Shown here in pieces: positions 7,124-16,560 of a DNA stretch of 64,000 bases. Below the pieces are notes generated by a model. It saw nothing but the letters and a program-made list of their open reading frames with translations, was not told the origin of the DNA and did no database searches. How positions within the stretch are numbered: the first letter of the stretch is position 1; each line of letters begins with the position of its first letter. The position numbers and the translations under genes were made by a program. The DNA is from Pseudacidovorax intermedius (GTDB taxonomy: Bacteria; Pseudomonadota; Gammaproteobacteria; Burkholderiales; Burkholderiaceae_C): NCBI RefSeq assembly GCF_003350475.1, contig NZ_QQAV01000006.1, forward strand, positions 248,001 to 312,000, in the 5' to 3' direction.

Positions 7124-10100
7124 CCGCCGGGTGGTCGCGGCCTTCGGCAGTGTCGTCCGCCGAGGCCGGCCGCCCGCGGCGCAGCAGCCGCTTGACCCAC
7201 TGCTCCAGGTCGTCCACGTAGGTGAAGGTGGCCGGAATCACCAGCAGGCTCAGCACCGTGGACGTGACCAGCCCGCCGATCACCGCCACCGCCATCGGCG
7301 AGCGGAAGCTCATGTCCGCCTCGCCCCAGGCCAGCGCGATGGGCATCATGCCGGCGCCCATGGCGAGCGTGGTCATGATGATCGGCCGGGCCCGCTTGTG
7401 GCAGGCATCGAGCAGCGCGTCCCAGCGGCTCATCCCATGGTCGCGCCGGGCCACGATGGCGTACTCCACCAGCAGGATCGAGTTCTTCGTCGCGATGCCC
7501 ATCAGCATCACCAGCCCGATCAGCGAGGGCATCGAGAAGCTCTTGCCCGCCAGCAGCAGCGCCACGAAGGCACCGCCCAGCGACAGCGGCAGCGCCGCCA
7601 GGATGGTGGCCGGCTGCAGGAAGTCCTTGAACAGCAGCACCAGCACGATGTAGATGCACAGCACGCCGGTCAGCATGGCCAGGCCGAAGCTGCTGAACAG
7701 CTCGCCCATCATCTCGGCGTCGCCGACGTCGATGGTGCGCACGTTGGGCGGCAGGTTCCGGATGGCCGGCAGGGCGCGGATGGCCTCGGCCACCTCGCCC
7801 AGGCCGCGCTCGCCCAGCTCGATCTCGAAGTTGACGTTGCGGGCGCGGTCGTAGCGGCTGATGACGGCCGGTCCGCCCGCGGGCTCCAGCGTGGCGACTT
7901 CGCCCAGGCGCACCGGGCCGCGGGCGCCGGGCACCGTCAGCCGTTCCAGCGTCGACAGGTTCTCGCGCGCGCTGTCGTCCAGCCGAACCACGATCGGCAC
8001 CTGCCGCTGCGCCAGGTTGAGCTTGGGCAGGTACTGCTCGTAGTCGCCCACCGTGGCCACGCGCAGCGTCTCGGCAATGTCGCTGCTGGTCACGCCCAGG
8101 TCGGCGGCGCCGGCGAAGTCGGGCCGCACCGCGATCTCGGGCCGCACCAGGCTGGCGTTGGAGCTGACGTTGCCCACGCCGGGAATCGTGCGCAGGTCGC
8201 GCTCCACATCGCGCGAGGCGGTGGCCAGGGCCTGCGGGTCCTCGCTGGAGAGCGCCAGGATGTATTTGTCGTTGGAGCCGCCCAGGCCCACCTTGACGCG
8301 CACGCCCGGCACCTCGGCCATCACCTGCCGCAACTCGCGCTCGATCACCTGCTTCACCGGCCGCTCGCCGCGCGGCGCGAGGCGCAGCGTCAGGGTGGCC
8401 TTGCGCGGATCGCTGCCTGCGCCGCCGGACATCGGGTCGGCGCCCGCCGCTCCGCCGCCGATGGCCACGTAGATGCTTTCGATGTGACCGACCTTGCGGA
8501 TGCGCTCGCTGGCCGCCTCGACCGCGCGGCGCGTGTCCGCCAGCTTGCTGCCGGGCGGCAACTCCAGCGTGACCTGCGTCTGCACGTTGTTGTCCGGCGG
8601 GATGAAGCCCGAGGGCAGCAGCGGGATCAGTGCCAGCGAGCCGACGAAGAACACCAGCGCGCCCAGCAGCGTGAGCCCGCGGTGGCGCAGGCACCAGGCC
8701 GAGGCGCGCATGTAGCTGCGCATCCAGCCCGGCTCCTTGTCGTGGCCCACCAGCGGCTTGAGGATGTAGGCAGCCATCATGGGCGTGAGCAGCCGCGCCA
8801 CCACCAGCGAGGCGAACACCGCCAGCGCTGCCGTCCAGCCGAACTGCTTGAAGAAGCGGCCCGGAATGCCGCTCATGAAGGCCGTCGGCAGAAACACCGC
8901 GATCAGCGTGAAGGTGGTGGCGATCACCGCCAGGCCGATCTCGTCGGCCGCCTCCATCGCCGCCTGGTACGGGCTCTTGCCCATGCGCAGGTGGCGCACG
9001 ATGTTCTCGACCTCCACGATGGCGTCGTCCACCAATATGCCCACCACCAGCGACAGCGCCAGCAGCGTGATGATATTGATCGAGAAGCCCAGCAGGTGCA
9101 TGCCGATGAAGGCCGGGATGACCGACAGCGGCAGCGCCACCGCCGAGACGATGGTCGCCCGCCAGTCGCGCAGGAAGAGCCACACCACCACCACCGCCAG
9201 CAGCGCGCCTTCGTAGAGCAGCCGCATGGAGCTGTCGTACTCGCCCTTGGCGATGTCCACGAAGTCGAAGGTGCGCTGCAGCGTGAGGTGCGGATAGTCG
9301 GCCTTGAGCTTGTCCAGCGCCTTCTCCACGCCGTCGCCCACTTCCACCTCGCTGGCGCCGCGGCTGCGCGAGATCTCGAAGCCGATCACCGGCTTGCCGT
9401 CCAGCAGGGCCAGGGCTCGCGGCTCGGCCACGGTGTCGGTGACCGTGGCCACCTCGTCCACGCGCGCATGGCGTCCGTTGCCCAGCGGGATCTGCATGGC
9501 CGCCACCTCGGCGGCGGTCTTGGCGGTGGCCAGGGTGCGCAGCGGCTGCTCGGCGCCGCCCAGCTCGGCCCGGCCGCCGGCGCTTTCCATCTGCACCTGG
9601 CGCAGCGTGCGGGAGACCGTCGCGGCCGTGATGCCCAGCGCCTGCATGCGCGCCGGATCGAGCGCGACGCGCACCTCGCGCGTGACGCCGCCCACGCGGG
9701 TGATGGCACCCACGCCCGGCACCGCCAGCATGCGGCGCGACAGCGTGTCGTCGACGAACCACGACAGCTGCTCGTCGTCCCAGTTGTCGGAGGCGATGGC
9801 GTAGGCCTGCACCGGCTGGGAGGACAGCTCCAGCTTGGCCACGATGGGATCGCGCAGATCGGCCGGCAGGTCGGCGCGCACGCGGCTCACGGCCGAGCGG
9901 ACGTCGTCCACGGCTTCCTGCACGGGCTTTTCCAGCTCGAATTCGGTGGCGATGGTGGCCTGCCCATCGACCAGGGTGGAGGTGATGTGCTTGACGCCCT
10001 GGATGGTGGCGATCGAGTTCTCGATCTTGCGCGCCACATCGCTTTCGAGCTGCCCCGGCGCGGCGCCGGGCAGGGCGGCGGTGACCACCACCACCGGCAG

Positions 10101-10223
10101 GTCCATGTCCGGGAAGTTCTGCACCTTCATGGACTTGAAGGACAGCAGCCCTGCCAGCGTCAGCAGGACGAAGAGCATCGCCGCCGGAATGGGGTTGCGG
10201 ATCGACCAGGCGGAAAGGTTCAT
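7098..10223 (-). CDS. RND efflux pump inner-membrane transporter (HAE-1 type)
   Basis: 1,041-residue proton-driven drug exporter, full length for the family. It starts with the usual cytoplasmic helix (SIRNPIPAAMLFVLLTLAG), followed by a large periplasmic porter domain, the TM4 proton-relay pair D399/D400 in VGILVDDAIVEVENI, and a second repeat with a LVEYAIVARR segment in the C-terminal half. I chose the ATG at 10223 because AGGAG lies about 10 bp upstream; a GTG at 10244 in the same frame overlaps the stop of the adaptor gene and would lack that site. Third cistron of tetR-omf-mfp-rnd on the minus strand. The substrate cannot be read from the sequence; the absence of heavy-metal (CusA-type) Met clusters favours organic compounds. 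Confidence 0.93.
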   Translation of the reverse strand: MNLSAWSIRNPIPAAMLFVLLTLAGLLSFKSMKVQNFPDMDLPVVVVTAALPGAAPGQLESDVARKIENSIATIQGVKHITSTLVDGQATIATEFELEKPVQEAVDDVRSAVSRVRADLPADLRDPIVAKLELSSQPVQAYAIASDNWDDEQLSWFVDDTLSRRMLAVPGVGAITRVGGVTREVRVALDPARMQALGITAATVSRTLRQVQMESAGGRAELGGAEQPLRTLATAKTAAEVAAMQIPLGNGRHARVDEVATVTDTVAEPRALALLDGKPVIGFEISRSRGASEVEVGDGVEKALDKLKADYPHLTLQRTFDFVDIAKGEYDSSMRLLYEGALLAVVVVWLFLRDWRATIVSAVALPLSVIPAFIGMHLLGFSINIITLLALSLVVGILVDDAIVEVENIVRHLRMGKSPYQAAMEAADEIGLAVIATTFTLIAVFLPTAFMSGIPGRFFKQFGWTAALAVFASLVVARLLTPMMAAYILKPLVGHDKEPGWMRSYMRASAWCLRHRGLTLLGALVFFVGSLALIPLLPSGFIPPDNNVQTQVTLELPPGSKLADTRRAVEAASERIRKVGHIESIYVAIGGGAAGADPMSGGAGSDPRKATLTLRLAPRGERPVKQVIERELRQVMAEVPGVRVKVGLGGSNDKYILALSSEDPQALATASRDVERDLRTIPGVGNVSSNASLVRPEIAVRPDFAGAADLGVTSSDIAETLRVATVGDYEQYLPKLNLAQRQVPIVVRLDDSARENLSTLERLTVPGARGPVRLGEVATLEPAGGPAVISRYDRARNVNFEIELGERGLGEVAEAIRALPAIRNLPPNVRTIDVGDAEMMGELFSSFGLAMLTGVLCIYIVLVLLFKDFLQPATILAALPLSLGGAFVALLLAGKSFSMPSLIGLVMLMGIATKNSILLVEYAIVARRDHGMSRWDALLDACHKRARPIIMTTLAMGAGMMPIALAWGEADMSFRSPMAVAVIGGLVTSTVLSLLVIPATFTYVDDLEQWVKRLLRRGRPASADDTAEGRDHPAATARPPES

Positions 10224-10240
10224 GCGCTTTGGCTCCTGCG

Positions 10241-11398
10241 TCACTGCTTGGGCGCCGGCGCGGCCGCTGCCGGCGTGGGCTGCCCCTGCCCCTGCACCTG
10301 CACCACGTCGCCGTCGTTGAGGAAGGCGGCGCCGCGCTCGACCAGCTTCATCTCCGGCTTCACGCCCTCGGCGATGGCGATGCGGTCGCCCGCGCGCTGG
10401 CCGGTCGTCACGCGGCGCATGGCCACCTTGCCGTCGGCGGCCACCTCGAACACGCTGGCGAAGCCGTCGCGCACCACCACGGCCGACTGCGGCACGGTGA
10501 GCTGCTGGATGCGGCCGAGCATGAACTCACCCCGTGCATACATGCCGGCGCGCACGTCGCCGTTGCCCGGCAGGTCGACGTAGACCAGCGCATTGCGCGT
10601 CTGCGGATCGACCGTGGGCGCCAGGGCGCGCACCGTGCCTTCGACGGTGACGCCGCTGGCGGCCGTCACGCGGGCCTTCTGGCCCACGCGCACCTTCGGC
10701 AGCTCGTTGGAGGCGACCTCGGCCCGCCATTCGAGCCGGCCGAGGCGCACCAGGCGGAACAGCTCGGCGCCCGAGCCCACCACCGCGCCCACGGTGGCCG
10801 TGCGCGAGGAGATGACGCCGTCGTCCGGCGCCAGCACCTGCGTGTTGCGTTGGCGCACCTGCTGCGCCTGCAGCGCGGCGCGGGCGGCCTCGACGCGGGC
10901 CTTGGCGGTCTGGCCGGTGGTGAGGTACTGATTGATCTGGGCCTGGCTCAGCGCGCCGGTGGCCGACAGCGTGCGGGCACGCTCGGCATTGGCGGCGGCA
11001 TCGGCCGCGGCGGCCTCGGCCTCGGCCAGGCTGGCGCGGGCCTGGGCCACCTCGGCCTGCACCGTGTCGCCCGAGAAGGTGGCCAGCACCTGGCCCTTCT
11101 TCACCACGTCGCCCACGTTCACCCGCACGTCGGCCAGACGCAGTCCGGCGGATTCGGAGCCGATGATGGCTTCCTGCCAGGCGGCGATGTTGCCGTTGGC
11201 CGGCAGACCGGCCACCAGCTCGGCGGGCTGCGGCTGCACCACGGTGACGGTGAGGGCAGGGCGGGCGGTGGCGGCGGGCTTGTCGGCCTTCTTCGCCTCG
11301 CCTTCCGCGGACTTGCCGCGAAGCAGGAAGAAGGCGGCCACGGCCACGAGGGCCACGACCAGGATCGCGATGAGGAGCGGGCGTCGGGAGCGTTGCAT
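10241..11398 (-). CDS. RND efflux periplasmic adaptor (membrane fusion protein)
   Basis: 385-residue HlyD/MFP subunit that links the RND transporter to the outer-membrane channel. An uncleaved N-terminal anchor (LLIAILVVALVAVAAFFLL, about residues 8-26) replaces the usual lipobox. The lipoyl-like halves are visible as NVGDVVKKGQVLATFSGD and VLAPDDGVISSRTATVGAVV, flanking an Ala-rich coiled-coil hairpin (about residues 100-165). The beta-barrel and membrane-proximal domains follow. The start at 11398 has GGAAAGA just upstream. It lies 28 bp after the outer-membrane gene and 17 bp before the transporter, so the three are one transcript. Confidence 0.92.
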   Translation of the reverse strand: MQRSRRPLLIAILVVALVAVAAFFLLRGKSAEGEAKKADKPAATARPALTVTVVQPQPAELVAGLPANGNIAAWQEAIIGSESAGLRLADVRVNVGDVVKKGQVLATFSGDTVQAEVAQARASLAEAEAAAADAAANAERARTLSATGALSQAQINQYLTTGQTAKARVEAARAALQAQQVRQRNTQVLAPDDGVISSRTATVGAVVGSGAELFRLVRLGRLEWRAEVASNELPKVRVGQKARVTAASGVTVEGTVRALAPTVDPQTRNALVYVDLPGNGDVRAGMYARGEFMLGRIQQLTVPQSAVVVRDGFASVFEVAADGKVAMRRVTTGQRAGDRIAIAEGVKPEMKLVERGAAFLNDGDVVQVQGQGQPTPAAAAPAPKQ

Positions 11399-11426
11399 GG
11401 TGATCTTTCCGGGCGCGGGGCGGGAT

Positions 11427-13028
11427 TCAGGGGTGCGGCGTGGCGGTGGCGCCGGTCGTGGTCGGGATGGCCGTCGGAGCGGCCTTGGCTTCTGGGGCGG
11501 CGACGGCGGCGTTCGACCTGCCGGCAGCGGTGGCCAAAGCGGTGGCTGCGGTGTCGGCATCGGGCCGTTGCCAGCCGCCGCCCACCGCGCGGTACAGCGC
11601 GACCCAGGCTTCGTTGCTCTCGCGCTGCAGCGAGACGCGCGCCGTCTGCGCGGCGAACAGGGTGCGGCGCGCATCCTCCAGCTCGAACAGGCTGGCCAGA
11701 CCCGTCTGGTAGCGCGACTGGGCCGCGTCCAGCGCGGCCTGGTAGCCGCGGACGGCGGTGTCGGCATCGGCGGCGCGCTGGCGGGTGCTGTCGAGGTTGG
11801 TCAACGCCTCTTCGACTTCGCGCACGGCCTGCCGCACGCTGGCGCGGTACTGCACCACGGCCTCCTCGTAGCGGGCGCGCGCCGACTCGGCATTGGCGGC
11901 CGACACGCCGCCGTCGAACAGCGGCACGGACAGCGCCACGGGGCCCACGCTCCAGGTGTCGACCGAGGCGCGGAAGCCCTGGGTGCGCAGCTGCAGCCGG
12001 CCCACGCTGCCGCTGAGCGTCAGGCGCGGATAGCGCTGCGCCTGGGCCGCGCCGGCCTCGGCGCTGGCGGCGGCCACGGCGCGCTCGGCCGCAAAGAGGT
12101 CGGGGCGCTGCAACAGGGTCTGGGCCGGCACGGCGTCCACGGCCGGGGGCGTGGGCAGGGCGGTGATGGCGGACTGGGCATCGAGACGCCGGTCGAGATC
12201 TTCCGCTGGCAGGCCGGTCAGTGCGACCAGTCCGTGGCGCAGCACGCGGCACTGGGCACGCTGCTGCGTGAGCCGGGCCGAGGCATCGGCCGCGCTGGCG
12301 CGGGCCAGGGCCGCATCGGCCGGCGCGGTGAATCCGGCATCGGCGGACAAGCCGGTGAGGCGGGCGGTCTCGCTGCGCGAGCGCGTGTCAGCCTCGGCCA
12401 CGGCCAGCTGGCGGGCGCAGGCGCGTTCGGCGAAGTAGGCATTGGCCGTCTCGGCCGCCACGGCGATGCGGGCATCGTGCCAGCGGGCCTCGCCGGCATC
12501 CAGGCGGGCGATGGCCGCGTCGCGGCTGGCGCGCAGGCCGCCGAAAAGGTCGATCTCCCAACTGGGTTGCAGCGTGGCCTGCAGCACGGTCGCCGGTGGC
12601 ACGCTGGTGCTGCTGGTGTTCGTCGTGGTGCTGGTACTTGTGCCGCTGAGCGGCGAGGCGCTGCGCGTGGCCGACAGGTTGCCGTCCAGCCGCGGCGCCA
12701 GGGCGGCGCCGGCCTGGGTACGGGCGCCGCGGGCCTCGGTCACGCGCGCGGCGGCGCTGGCGACGTTGGGGCTGGCAGCCTGGGCGGCCTCGATCAGGTC
12801 GGCCAGCAATGGGTCGCCGGCCTGGCGCCACCACTGCGTGAGGTCCGCCGTGGAGCCGTGGTGAGGCAGGGCGTCGGCGGGCACCGGGCTGCGCCATTGG
12901 GCTGGGGCGGGCGCCTGCACGGCGGCGGGCGGGCGGGTCACGCCGCAGGCGGCCAGGGCCAGCGCGAGCGGCAGGGTGGCCAGCAGGCGGCCAGGCACTG
13001 GACGACGCGGTGCGGTTGTCGGTGTCAT
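11427..13028 (-). CDS. Outer-membrane efflux lipoprotein (NodT/OprM family)
   Basis: 533-residue channel subunit. The lipobox LALALAAC is at about residues 21-28, so it is predicted to be lipid-anchored to the outer membrane. Two OEP repeats are visible, each ending in long Ala-rich helices; the conserved PSWEIDLFGGLRASRDAA block lies in the first half and SVPLFDGGVSAANAESARAR in the second. The last 50 residues are a low-complexity Ala/Thr/Pro tail. The start at 13028 overlaps the TetR stop by four bases (ATGA), so translation is coupled to the repressor gene. Confidence 0.92.
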   Translation of the reverse strand: MTPTTAPRRPVPGRLLATLPLALALAACGVTRPPAAVQAPAPAQWRSPVPADALPHHGSTADLTQWWRQAGDPLLADLIEAAQAASPNVASAAARVTEARGARTQAGAALAPRLDGNLSATRSASPLSGTSTSTTTNTSSTSVPPATVLQATLQPSWEIDLFGGLRASRDAAIARLDAGEARWHDARIAVAAETANAYFAERACARQLAVAEADTRSRSETARLTGLSADAGFTAPADAALARASAADASARLTQQRAQCRVLRHGLVALTGLPAEDLDRRLDAQSAITALPTPPAVDAVPAQTLLQRPDLFAAERAVAAASAEAGAAQAQRYPRLTLSGSVGRLQLRTQGFRASVDTWSVGPVALSVPLFDGGVSAANAESARARYEEAVVQYRASVRQAVREVEEALTNLDSTRQRAADADTAVRGYQAALDAAQSRYQTGLASLFELEDARRTLFAAQTARVSLQRESNEAWVALYRAVGGGWQRPDADTAATALATAAGRSNAAVAAPEAKAAPTAIPTTTGATATPHP

Positions 13029-13708
13029 GCGGAAGGTTCCTCGGAAGCGTCGGCCGCGCGGCGGCTGCGTTCGTCCGCCACCATGGCCAGGGCCAGGCCG
13101 GTCAGTCGTTCGGCCCACTGGTCCACGGCGCGGGCGGTGCGCAGCAGGCCGGGGCGGATGATGTCGATGAAGTCGCGCGTCACATAGGGTTGCATGGCCA
13201 GGCCGGTGATGGCGAAGGCCAGCCTGTGGACGTCGTCGTCCACCCGGGCATCCAGGTGGCGGGCCAGCAGCCGCACCATGGCCTGGTGGGGGGCTTTGAT
13301 GTCGCGCTCGACCTCGGTGGCCCACTGGCTGCTGGGCTCCAGCATCTCGCGCAGGTGCAGCCGCATGCACTGGCGCACCGGCTCGCCCAGTTTGAGTGGC
13401 GCCAGGTATGCGCCCATGAACACGGCCAGCGCCTCGCCGAGCGACAGGCCGGGCGCGGACCACCGGGCCGTGGTCTCTTCGGCCGTGCCGCCCAGGGGTT
13501 CGGTGAAGCAGGCGGCATACAGCCCGGCCTTGTCGCCGAAGTAGTAGCTGATGGCGCCGATGTTCATGTCGGCGGCCGCGGCGATGGCGCGCGTGGAGGT
13601 CTTGGCGAAGCCCTGGTCGGCGAACAGGGCGAGCGCGGCCAGCAGCAGGCGCTGGCGGGCCTCGGCCCCGTCGCCCCGGGCTGCCTTGGCGGGAACTGGG
13701 ATGGGCAT
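13025..13708 (-). CDS. TetR-family repressor of the efflux operon (CerR-like C-terminal domain)
   Basis: 227 residues. The N-terminal helix-turn-helix covers about residues 18-64 (RLLLAALALFADQGFAKTST, then RAIAAAADMNIGAISYYFGD). The C-terminal part, with PVRQCMRLHLREMLEPSSQW, looks like the CerR/DUF1956 ligand-binding domain found with RND pumps. I chose the ATG at 13708, which directly precedes the HTH; the frame is open to 13936 but runs back through the transposase scrap. First gene of tetR-omf-mfp-rnd. A perfect 16-bp palindrome 22 bp upstream is the likely operator, implying autoregulation of the whole operon. Confidence 0.9.
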   Translation of the reverse strand: MPIPVPAKAARGDGAEARQRLLLAALALFADQGFAKTSTRAIAAAADMNIGAISYYFGDKAGLYAACFTEPLGGTAEETTARWSAPGLSLGEALAVFMGAYLAPLKLGEPVRQCMRLHLREMLEPSSQWATEVERDIKAPHQAMVRLLARHLDARVDDDVHRLAFAITGLAMQPYVTRDFIDIIRPGLLRTARAVDQWAERLTGLALAMVADERSRRAADASEEPSA

Positions 13709-13729
13709 GGCGCTGTGATTGAAACACAG

Positions 13730-13745
13730 AATCAATCGATTGATT
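13730..13745. promoter_or_regulatory. 16-bp perfect palindrome, candidate TetR operator
   Basis: AATCAATCGATTGATT is fully self-complementary and sits 22 bp upstream of the tetR start codon in an A+T-rich tract. Size and position fit a TetR-family operator controlling the efflux operon. Confidence 0.75.
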
Positions 13746-13815
13746 AAATCTTGGACGCCAGAAGGGTACGCAGGCAGGCAGCGCGTCGAAAGGCCCGCCC
13801 TGAAAAGACGCGCCA

Positions 13816-13902
13816 GTGCACCAGCCCTGAGCCGGCATCCACGCCGATGTGGGCCTTCATGCCGAAGTGCCACGGGTTGCCCTTCTTGCTCTGATGCATC
13901 TT
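13816..13902 (-). pseudogene. IS5-family transposase remnant
   Basis: Read on the minus strand, this stretch encodes [20 protein letters not shown] followed by VDAGSGLVH, the highly conserved block before the DDE catalytic core of IS5-type transposases. Only about 29 residues match; the flanks show no catalytic Asp/Glu region and no terminal inverted repeats. It lies in the 398-bp gap (13709-14106) between tetR and the DUF6351 gene, which otherwise holds the tetR operator and no gene I can support. It marks a former insertion at the left edge of the acyl-CoA island. Confidence 0.8.
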
Positions 13903-14106
13903 GGCATGCGGCCTCCGGCACTGGCGCGATGTGCACAAAGACTGACGCCAGCGGCCCTGGTTAGGACCCCCTCCCGCTGCAAACAATTCACCGCACAACG
14001 GAGTCTGCCGGCCACCGAGGCGGGCCATCAACGCGCAGACAGGATGAACGGCGGACCAGCGCAGATCCTGCGTGCCGGGACAACAACATCAACAGGAGAC
14101 AGAGTG

Positions 14107-16560
14107 ATGAATGAGAGAACTGCGCGGCGCGCCACGCTGCGCTGGCTGACGGCCGCACTGGTAGCAACACTGGCCGCGTGCGGCGGCAGCGGTGGTGGCA
14201 ATGGTGCGGTGTGGACTCCGGTCCAGAACTCGACGCCCGCAGATCCAGGCCAGATCCCGATGCCGTTGGCGGCCATCCAGATCAGGACCACATCCAACCG
14301 GGCCGACCTCGTCAGTGGCGGTGATGTGACCCTCGAAGTCGTGCTGCCGTCCGGTGCACAAGCCTCGACCCTGAAGGTCGCCGTGGGCGGCCGCGATGTC
14401 AGCGATGCCTTCGCTACAGCGGCGGACGGTCGGATCACGGGCTACGTGAGCGGCCTGGTCGACGGTGAGAATGTGGTGTCTGCTTCGGCGTCCGGTGCGC
14501 GTGCCGCAAGCTTGGCGGTGACCAACCACCCCCGCGGCGGCCCGGTGCTGTCCGGACCACAGATCACGCCCTTCTTCTGCGCCACGCCGCAACCCCAGGC
14601 AGCCACCTCGAGCACGCCCGCGACGGCGCCGAGCGGACTTGGAACGGTGGCCGTCGACGCGCAATGCAACATCGCGACGGAGTTCAAGCTCTACTACAAG
14701 AGCACCGCCGCCAACTGCGCGCTTGGCTTGCCCGACCCGTTCCCCGCGGTGAACTTCGCAGCGACCACGCCGCCTGCCCTCCCGGCCCCCAACTCGAACA
14801 ACTGCTTCAAGCCCTACGACCCGGCCGCACCCCGGCCCGGTGATCTTGCCACCACCACCACGGACGCCGGAGCGACCGTGCCTTTCATCGTCCGCGTCGA
14901 GCGCGGCACCCTCAACCGCGGCATCTACGACATCGCGACGCTGTTCGATCCGACCCGGGACTGGACCGCCCGGTCGCCGCAGCCGCAATGGAGCGGCAAG
15001 GTGTACTACCCCTTCGGTGCCGACACCGGACAGCCGCGCCGTCAGGTCCGGCCGGCGACCAACTGGCCGACGGGCGCCGACGTGATCGGACGCGGCTACC
15101 TGTGGGTTGCGAACAGCATGACGGACTCGGGGGCCAACTCGAATCGTCTGGTGATGGCCGAGACGGTGATGATGATGAAGGAGCACATCGCCGAGACCTA
15201 CGGGCCGATCCGCTACACGATCGCGACGGGTTGCTCCGGCGGCGCGATCAACTCGAACGTGGCGAACTCATTGGCGCCCGGCCTGCTCGACGGCGTCATC
15301 GTCACCTGCACCTTCCCCGACCAGGAGACCACCGGCATCGAAGTCAGCGACTGCGCCTGGCTCGTCGAGGCCTATGCCAAGCCCGCCTGGTCCGCCCTCA
15401 TGGCCGGACTGACGCCAGCGCAGATCGACGCCAGGAAGGGAGCCATCAACGGCCACCCCGACGCGTCCGCCTGCAACGCCTGGTTCAATGCGTTCGGCGG
15501 CGTGTCCAAGCCCGGCATCTATACGACGCGTTTCGTCGACGCCTCGGGCAACATCGCGACAGGCGCATCGACCAACAACTGCCAGTTGCCGGCATCCCTG
15601 GTGTACTCGCCGACGTCGAACCCGACGGGTGCGCGCTGCAGCGGCTGGGACTGGTCGGCATCCATCTTCGGCAAGACAGCGGATGGTTCGCGTGCTCTGA
15701 TCACGCGGGACAACGAAGGCGTCCAGTACGGCCTGTCGGCTCTGTTGTCTGGGGCGATCAGCGCCGAGGAGTTCGTGACGATCAACGAGATCGTCGGCGG
15801 CAGCAACGGGGACTACGAAGCGCAGCCGGCCCGGTCGGTGGCCGACAGCGGTGCGCTCGGCATCGCCTATCGGTCCGGCCTCGTTGCGAGCGGACGCCAA
15901 ATGGCGGGCACCGCGATGATCGACCTTCGGGGCTACGACGATTCGTCGATGCCCACGCCGGGCGGCGCATCCTCGGCGTATCCGGTGCACCACATCTGGC
16001 GAAGTTTCAGCATGCGCGAGCGGCTGGACAAGAGCCAGGGTGACCATGGCAACCACGTGATGTGGCGCTTCGGCCGCAACGGCCTGTCGCCTTCACCGGC
16101 TCTGCAGCGCGAGGCGCTGGACACCCTCGACGCCTGGCTCGCCGCCGTGGGCGCGGACACGGGCAGCGCGCCGCTGGCTGCGAAGGTGCGCTCGCATAAG
16201 CCTGCCGGCGCGAGTGATTTCTGCCTGCTCTCGTCCGACGCGACGCAGAGCACCCGCATCACCGATATGGCGGTGTGCGAGCAGGATCCGTTCCTGAAGC
16301 CGTCGCGGTCACCGCGGCAGGTGGCCGGCGGCCCGCTCGCCGAGGACATTCTGAAATGCGCACTCAAGCCGATGGACATCACCCGATACCACGGCCTGCT
16401 GACCGCGTCGCAGCAGGCGCGCCTCGCGGCAGTATTTCCCAACGGCGTGTGCGACTGGACCCGCCCCGGCATCGGGCAGCAGGACGCGATCAGCCCGGCA
16501 TTCGTGTCGCGCGAGGGCTTGCGCGCATTGCCTCCCGCACCGGCTTCGAGGACGAACTGA
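14107..16560 (+). CDS. DUF6351-family secreted lipoprotein
   Basis: 817-residue lipoprotein: RWLTAALVATLAAC gives a lipobox with Cys at residue 28, followed by a Gly/Ser linker. It begins with an Ig-like fold (IQIRTTSNRADLVSGGDVTL, then VAVGGRDVSDAF) and continues with TNHPRGGPVLSGPQI, features I associate with DUF6351 proteins. An alpha/beta-hydrolase-like nucleophile elbow is possible at ATGCSGGAINSNV (about residues 377-389), and a His-containing GDHGNHVMWRF occurs later; this is suggestive of an esterase but unproven. Start: ATG 14107 with AGGAGAC about 10 bp upstream. The stop codon overlaps the next gene's ATG by one base, so it is the first gene of an operon with an acyl-CoA ligase and an SDR. 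It may capture or hydrolyse an ester substrate whose acid is then activated to a CoA ester. Confidence 0.75.
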   Translation: MNERTARRATLRWLTAALVATLAACGGSGGGNGAVWTPVQNSTPADPGQIPMPLAAIQIRTTSNRADLVSGGDVTLEVVLPSGAQASTLKVAVGGRDVSDAFATAADGRITGYVSGLVDGENVVSASASGARAASLAVTNHPRGGPVLSGPQITPFFCATPQPQAATSSTPATAPSGLGTVAVDAQCNIATEFKLYYKSTAANCALGLPDPFPAVNFAATTPPALPAPNSNNCFKPYDPAAPRPGDLATTTTDAGATVPFIVRVERGTLNRGIYDIATLFDPTRDWTARSPQPQWSGKVYYPFGADTGQPRRQVRPATNWPTGADVIGRGYLWVANSMTDSGANSNRLVMAETVMMMKEHIAETYGPIRYTIATGCSGGAINSNVANSLAPGLLDGVIVTCTFPDQETTGIEVSDCAWLVEAYAKPAWSALMAGLTPAQIDARKGAINGHPDASACNAWFNAFGGVSKPGIYTTRFVDASGNIATGASTNNCQLPASLVYSPTSNPTGARCSGWDWSASIFGKTADGSRALITRDNEGVQYGLSALLSGAISAEEFVTINEIVGGSNGDYEAQPARSVADSGALGIAYRSGLVASGRQMAGTAMIDLRGYDDSSMPTPGGASSAYPVHHIWRSFSMRERLDKSQGDHGNHVMWRFGRNGLSPSPALQREALDTLDAWLAAVGADTGSAPLAAKVRSHKPAGASDFCLLSSDATQSTRITDMAVCEQDPFLKPSRSPRQVAGGPLAEDILKCALKPMDITRYHGLLTASQQARLAAVFPNGVCDWTRPGIGQQDAISPAFVSREGLRALPPAPASRTN

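Noticed and set aside
10224-10244. GTG at 10244 as the RND start
   Set aside because: It overlaps the adaptor stop and lacks a Shine-Dalgarno, whereas the ATG at 10223 has AGGAG at the right distance.
7053-10583. 1,176-codon plus-strand ORF
   Set aside because: Opposite strand of the RND gene; the protein is Gln/His/Arg-rich nonsense typical of antisense frames in high-GC DNA.
13709-14106. Complete insertion sequence at the IS5-like scrap
   Set aside because: Only about 29 transposase residues are recognisable, no terminal inverted repeats or target duplication were found.
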